A stretch of DNA of 7,102 bases from Bacillota bacterium (GTDB lineage Bacteria; Bacillota; Clostridia; Oscillospirales; Ruminococcaceae), in NCBI GenBank assembly GCA_023451415.1, contig JAEXZK010000286.1, positions 1-7,102 on the forward strand. Direction: 5' to 3'. The notes beneath the pieces are model-generated. The model searched no databases. It was not told where the DNA came from and saw only the letters and a program-made list of their open reading frames with translations. Numbering within the stretch: position 1 is the stretch's first letter; every line of letters begins with the position of its first letter. This document shows, piece by piece, positions 5,555-7,102 of the stretch. The position numbers and the translations under genes were made by a program.

Positions 5555-5579
5555 AACCACAGCGTGGTTATTATACCCC
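5545..5579. repeat. Perfect 16-bp inverted repeat over the mreB promoter start
   Basis: GGGGTATAATAACCAC (5545-5560) and its exact reverse complement (5564-5579) flank the 3-base centre AGC. The left arm carries the mreB -10; the right arm carries the same TATAAT facing the other way but without a matching -35. The repeat could be an operator. As RNA from the other strand it would be a hairpin followed by ATTTTT, a possible leftward terminator. Confidence 0.85.
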
Positions 5580-5805
5580 CTGGGATGCGCAGGCCATCCA
5601 CGCCGCCGGCACTCCGGCCCTGACGGGTGTCTGCCTGCCGCCGCGGGGATGGGGCGGAATGGCCCTGCCATCTGTCCCGCTTGCGGCGGGACGACCTCTG
5701 CTGCACCTAGAAGACCTACTCCCCGGCGCGCCGTTTTTTGGCGGGCCGGGCGGTTTTGGAAGGAATATCAAAGAGCCGTGAGACGGCGGATAGGAGCTTT
5801 TCATT
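5580..5805 (+). other. Long structured leader of mreB, no protein gene
   Basis: About 225 GC-rich bases between the promoter palindrome and the mreB start hold no credible gene. Several hairpins are visible: ATGGC-CCT-GCCAT (5663-5675 region), CCCGC pairing with GCGGG within about 5678-5692, and CCGGCGCGCC (5723-5732) with GGCGGGCCGG (5740-5749), one mismatch, around GTTTTTT. I recognise no known riboswitch core. The length is unusual for a constitutive gene and suggests post-transcriptional control or an unrecognised second promoter. Confidence 0.5.
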
Positions 5806-6825
5806 ATGTTTGGATTTGGAACCAAAGACATCGGTATCGACCTGGGCACCGCCAACACCCTTATTTATATGCGGGGGAAGGGCATCATCATGCGGGAGCC
5901 CTCGGTGGTGGCTGTGGACATCCGCAGCGATACCGTCAAATTTGTAGGCCAGGAGGCCAAGGACGTCATCGGCCGTACCCCCGGCTCCATCGTGGCCATC
6001 CGCCCCCTGAAAGACGGCGTCATCGCCGACTTTGACATTACCGCCAGCATGCTCCAGCTCTTTATCCGCAAGGTGCTGGGCACCTCCCCCTTCTCCAAGC
6101 CCCGGGTGGTGGTCTGCATCCCCTCCGGCGTCACCGCCGTGGAGAAGCGCGCCGTCCGGGAGGCGGCGGAGCGCGCCGGCGCCAAGCATGTGGCCATTGT
6201 GGAAGAACCCATGGCGGCGGCCATCGGCGCGGGCCTGCCCGTGGAGGAACCCATCGGCAGCATGGTGGTGGACATCGGCGGCGGCACCAGCGAGGTGGCG
6301 GTCATCTCCATGGGCGGCATTGTGGCTTCCAAGAGCGTCCGGGTGGCCGGGGACGAGTTTGACCGGGCCATCATCGCCTATGTCAAAAAGAAATACAACC
6401 TCCTCATCGGCGAGCGCACCGCCGAAAATATCAAGACCTGCATCGGCTCCGCCTACCCCTATGAGAACGAGGAGACCGTGGAGGTCAAGGGCCGCAACCT
6501 GGTTGACGGCTTCCCCAAGAACATTTTCCTTACCCCCAAGGAGATCCGCGAGGCCCTGGCCGACTCCATCGTGGTCATTCTGGACGCCATCCGGGTGACC
6601 CTGGAGCGGACCCCGCCCGAGCTGGCCGCCGACATCATCGACCGGGGCATCACCCTCACCGGCGGCGGCGCCCTCCTCAAGGGCCTGGCAGAGCTGGTAT
6701 CCATTGAAACGGGGATGCCCGTCCATGTGGCGGAGGACCCTCTGGACTGCGTGGCCCTGGGCACCGGCAAAATCCTGGAGTCTCCCACCCTGCACAAATC
6801 GGCCCTCTTTGAGAGCCGCCGCTGA
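5806..6825 (+). CDS. mreB: Rod shape-determining actin-like protein MreB
   Basis: A 339-residue bacterial actin that forms short filaments on the inner face of the membrane and guides the cell-wall elongation machinery. The actin-fold nucleotide motifs are clear: phosphate-1 loop [14 protein letters not shown] (8-21), [12 protein letters not shown] (132-143) with the conserved Glu134, phosphate-2 loop [14 protein letters not shown] (from about 154, Asp156), and the adenosine motif [11 protein letters not shown] (284-294). Length is normal for Firmicute MreB. The N terminus [15 protein letters not shown] is typical; its short hydrophobic lead probably contacts the membrane. The ATG at 5806 follows TAGGAG with about 9-base spacing. 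mreC follows 55 bases downstream on the same strand, the conserved order, so they form one operon. The radC gene often found between maf and mreB is missing here. Confidence 0.99.
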   Translation: MFGFGTKDIGIDLGTANTLIYMRGKGIIMREPSVVAVDIRSDTVKFVGQEAKDVIGRTPGSIVAIRPLKDGVIADFDITASMLQLFIRKVLGTSPFSKPRVVVCIPSGVTAVEKRAVREAAERAGAKHVAIVEEPMAAAIGAGLPVEEPIGSMVVDIGGGTSEVAVISMGGIVASKSVRVAGDEFDRAIIAYVKKKYNLLIGERTAENIKTCIGSAYPYENEETVEVKGRNLVDGFPKNIFLTPKEIREALADSIVVILDAIRVTLERTPPELAADIIDRGITLTGGGALLKGLAELVSIETGMPVHVAEDPLDCVALGTGKILESPTLHKSALFESRR

Positions 6826-6826
6826 C

Positions 6827-6845
6827 CCCTGTGCCCGGCACAGGG
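6827..6845 (+). other. Hairpin in the mreB-mreC gap
   Basis: CCCTGTGC (6827-6834) pairs perfectly with GCACAGGG (6838-6845) around a CCG loop, starting one base after the mreB stop. No T-run follows, so full termination is unlikely. It may shield the 3' end of mreB mRNA or mark a processing site that sets the MreB to MreC ratio. Confidence 0.6.
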
Positions 6846-6880
6846 ACTGCCATCATCTGTGAGGAGGCTTCAGAACCGCT

Positions 6881-7102
6881 ATGAAAGATTTCTTCCAAAG
6901 CACCAGGTTCAAGATCCTCCTGGTGGTTTTTGCCCTGCTCTTTGCATTTCTGCTCCGTTCCATCTACACCGGGGGGCTGATGCCCTTTGTCACAGGGCTC
7001 ACCGGTATCGTCATGACCCCTGTCCAGGGGTTCACCGCCTCCGTGTCCGCCGGGGCGGACGAGCACAGCGGCGTTTACAAACACGCGCCTGAGCACCAGG
7101 CG
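6881..7102 (+). CDS. mreC: Rod shape-determining protein MreC (N-terminal part, cut by window end)
   Basis: The first 74 codons are present and the frame is open to the last base. MreC is a bitopic membrane protein whose extracellular part links MreB and MreD to cell-wall synthases. The visible part begins MKDFFQSTRFK, a short basic cytoplasmic lead, then one membrane helix (about residues 12-25) followed by an extracytoplasmic stretch with the family-typical MTPVQGFTASVSAG (about 45-58), which leads into the coiled coil expected beyond the window. GAGGAGG lies at 6861-6867, 13 bases before the ATG, longer than usual; no better start is seen. Identity rests on this N terminus and on the position after mreB, and the rest of the protein cannot be checked. 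Confidence 0.93.
   Translation, partial: MKDFFQSTRFKILLVVFALLFAFLLRSIYTGGLMPFVTGLTGIVMTPVQGFTASVSAGADEHSGVYKHAPEHQA

Noticed and set aside
5585..5623. 12-codon leader peptide in the mreB leader (MRRPSTPPALRP)
   Set aside because: No ribosome site upstream and no run of a single regulatory codon; likely chance.
5313..6035. 240-codon plus-strand frame spanning the end of maf, the gap and the start of mreB
   Set aside because: It crosses a terminator, a promoter palindrome and two real genes in another frame, and has no domain-like pattern.
5716..6795. 359-codon minus-strand frame opposite mreB
   Set aside because: Full mirror of a clear MreB gene, with His/Gly/Asp-rich composition and no ribosome site.
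1..7102. CRISPR array, insertion sequence, tRNA or rRNA gene
   Set aside because: No regularly spaced repeats, transposase motifs, terminal inverted repeats with target duplications, or cloverleaf-like segments were seen.

Overview
The window looks like a chromosomal housekeeping stretch from a GC-rich, anaerobic, gut-type Firmicute, probably an Oscillospiraceae/Ruminococcaceae-like Clostridium relative. The clues are AGGAGG-type ribosome sites, AT-rich sigma-A style promoters set in GC-rich DNA, a NusG-domain-II protein, a UPF0473/DUF1292 protein, a cyclophilin lipoprotein, and Maf followed by MreB and MreC. This placement is inference from gene content and composition; no marker for species is present. 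Nothing in the window looks like a mobile element.

Left part (1-753, read on the minus strand): a DUF1292 protein gene (753 to 424) is followed by about 390 bases without a protein gene. That gap is not empty. It holds a -10 box, an approximately 190-nt self-pairing transcript ending in a clear intrinsic terminator (about 360 to 168), and then a nested inverted repeat (152 to 98). At the window edge, 11 codons with a good ribosome site resemble the start of a TcdA/YrvM-type tRNA t6A dehydratase. Size, terminator, closing stem, large internal bubble and position before a tcdA-like gene together suggest a 6S RNA. This is the most interesting item in the window, and it is a candidate, not a proven gene.

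Middle (754-1076): a divergent control region with two well-formed sigma-A promoters, one leftward for DUF1292 and one rightward for the cyclophilin. The rightward -10 box lies inside a short inverted repeat.

Right part (1077-7102, plus strand): a lipoprotein peptidyl-prolyl isomerase ends in a strong terminator. It is followed by a GH13 alpha-glycosidase overlapping a membrane-anchored NusG-II domain protein by ATGA, then dut and maf, a second strong terminator, and a new transcription unit with a long leader carrying mreB and mreC (cut by the window end). dut and maf both remove pyrophosphate from nucleoside triphosphates (dUTP; non-canonical, UTP or dTTP-type substrates), and maf beside mreBC is a conserved arrangement linked to cell shape and division. 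The radC gene often found between maf and mreB is absent here. The mreB promoter is built into a perfect 16-bp inverted repeat.
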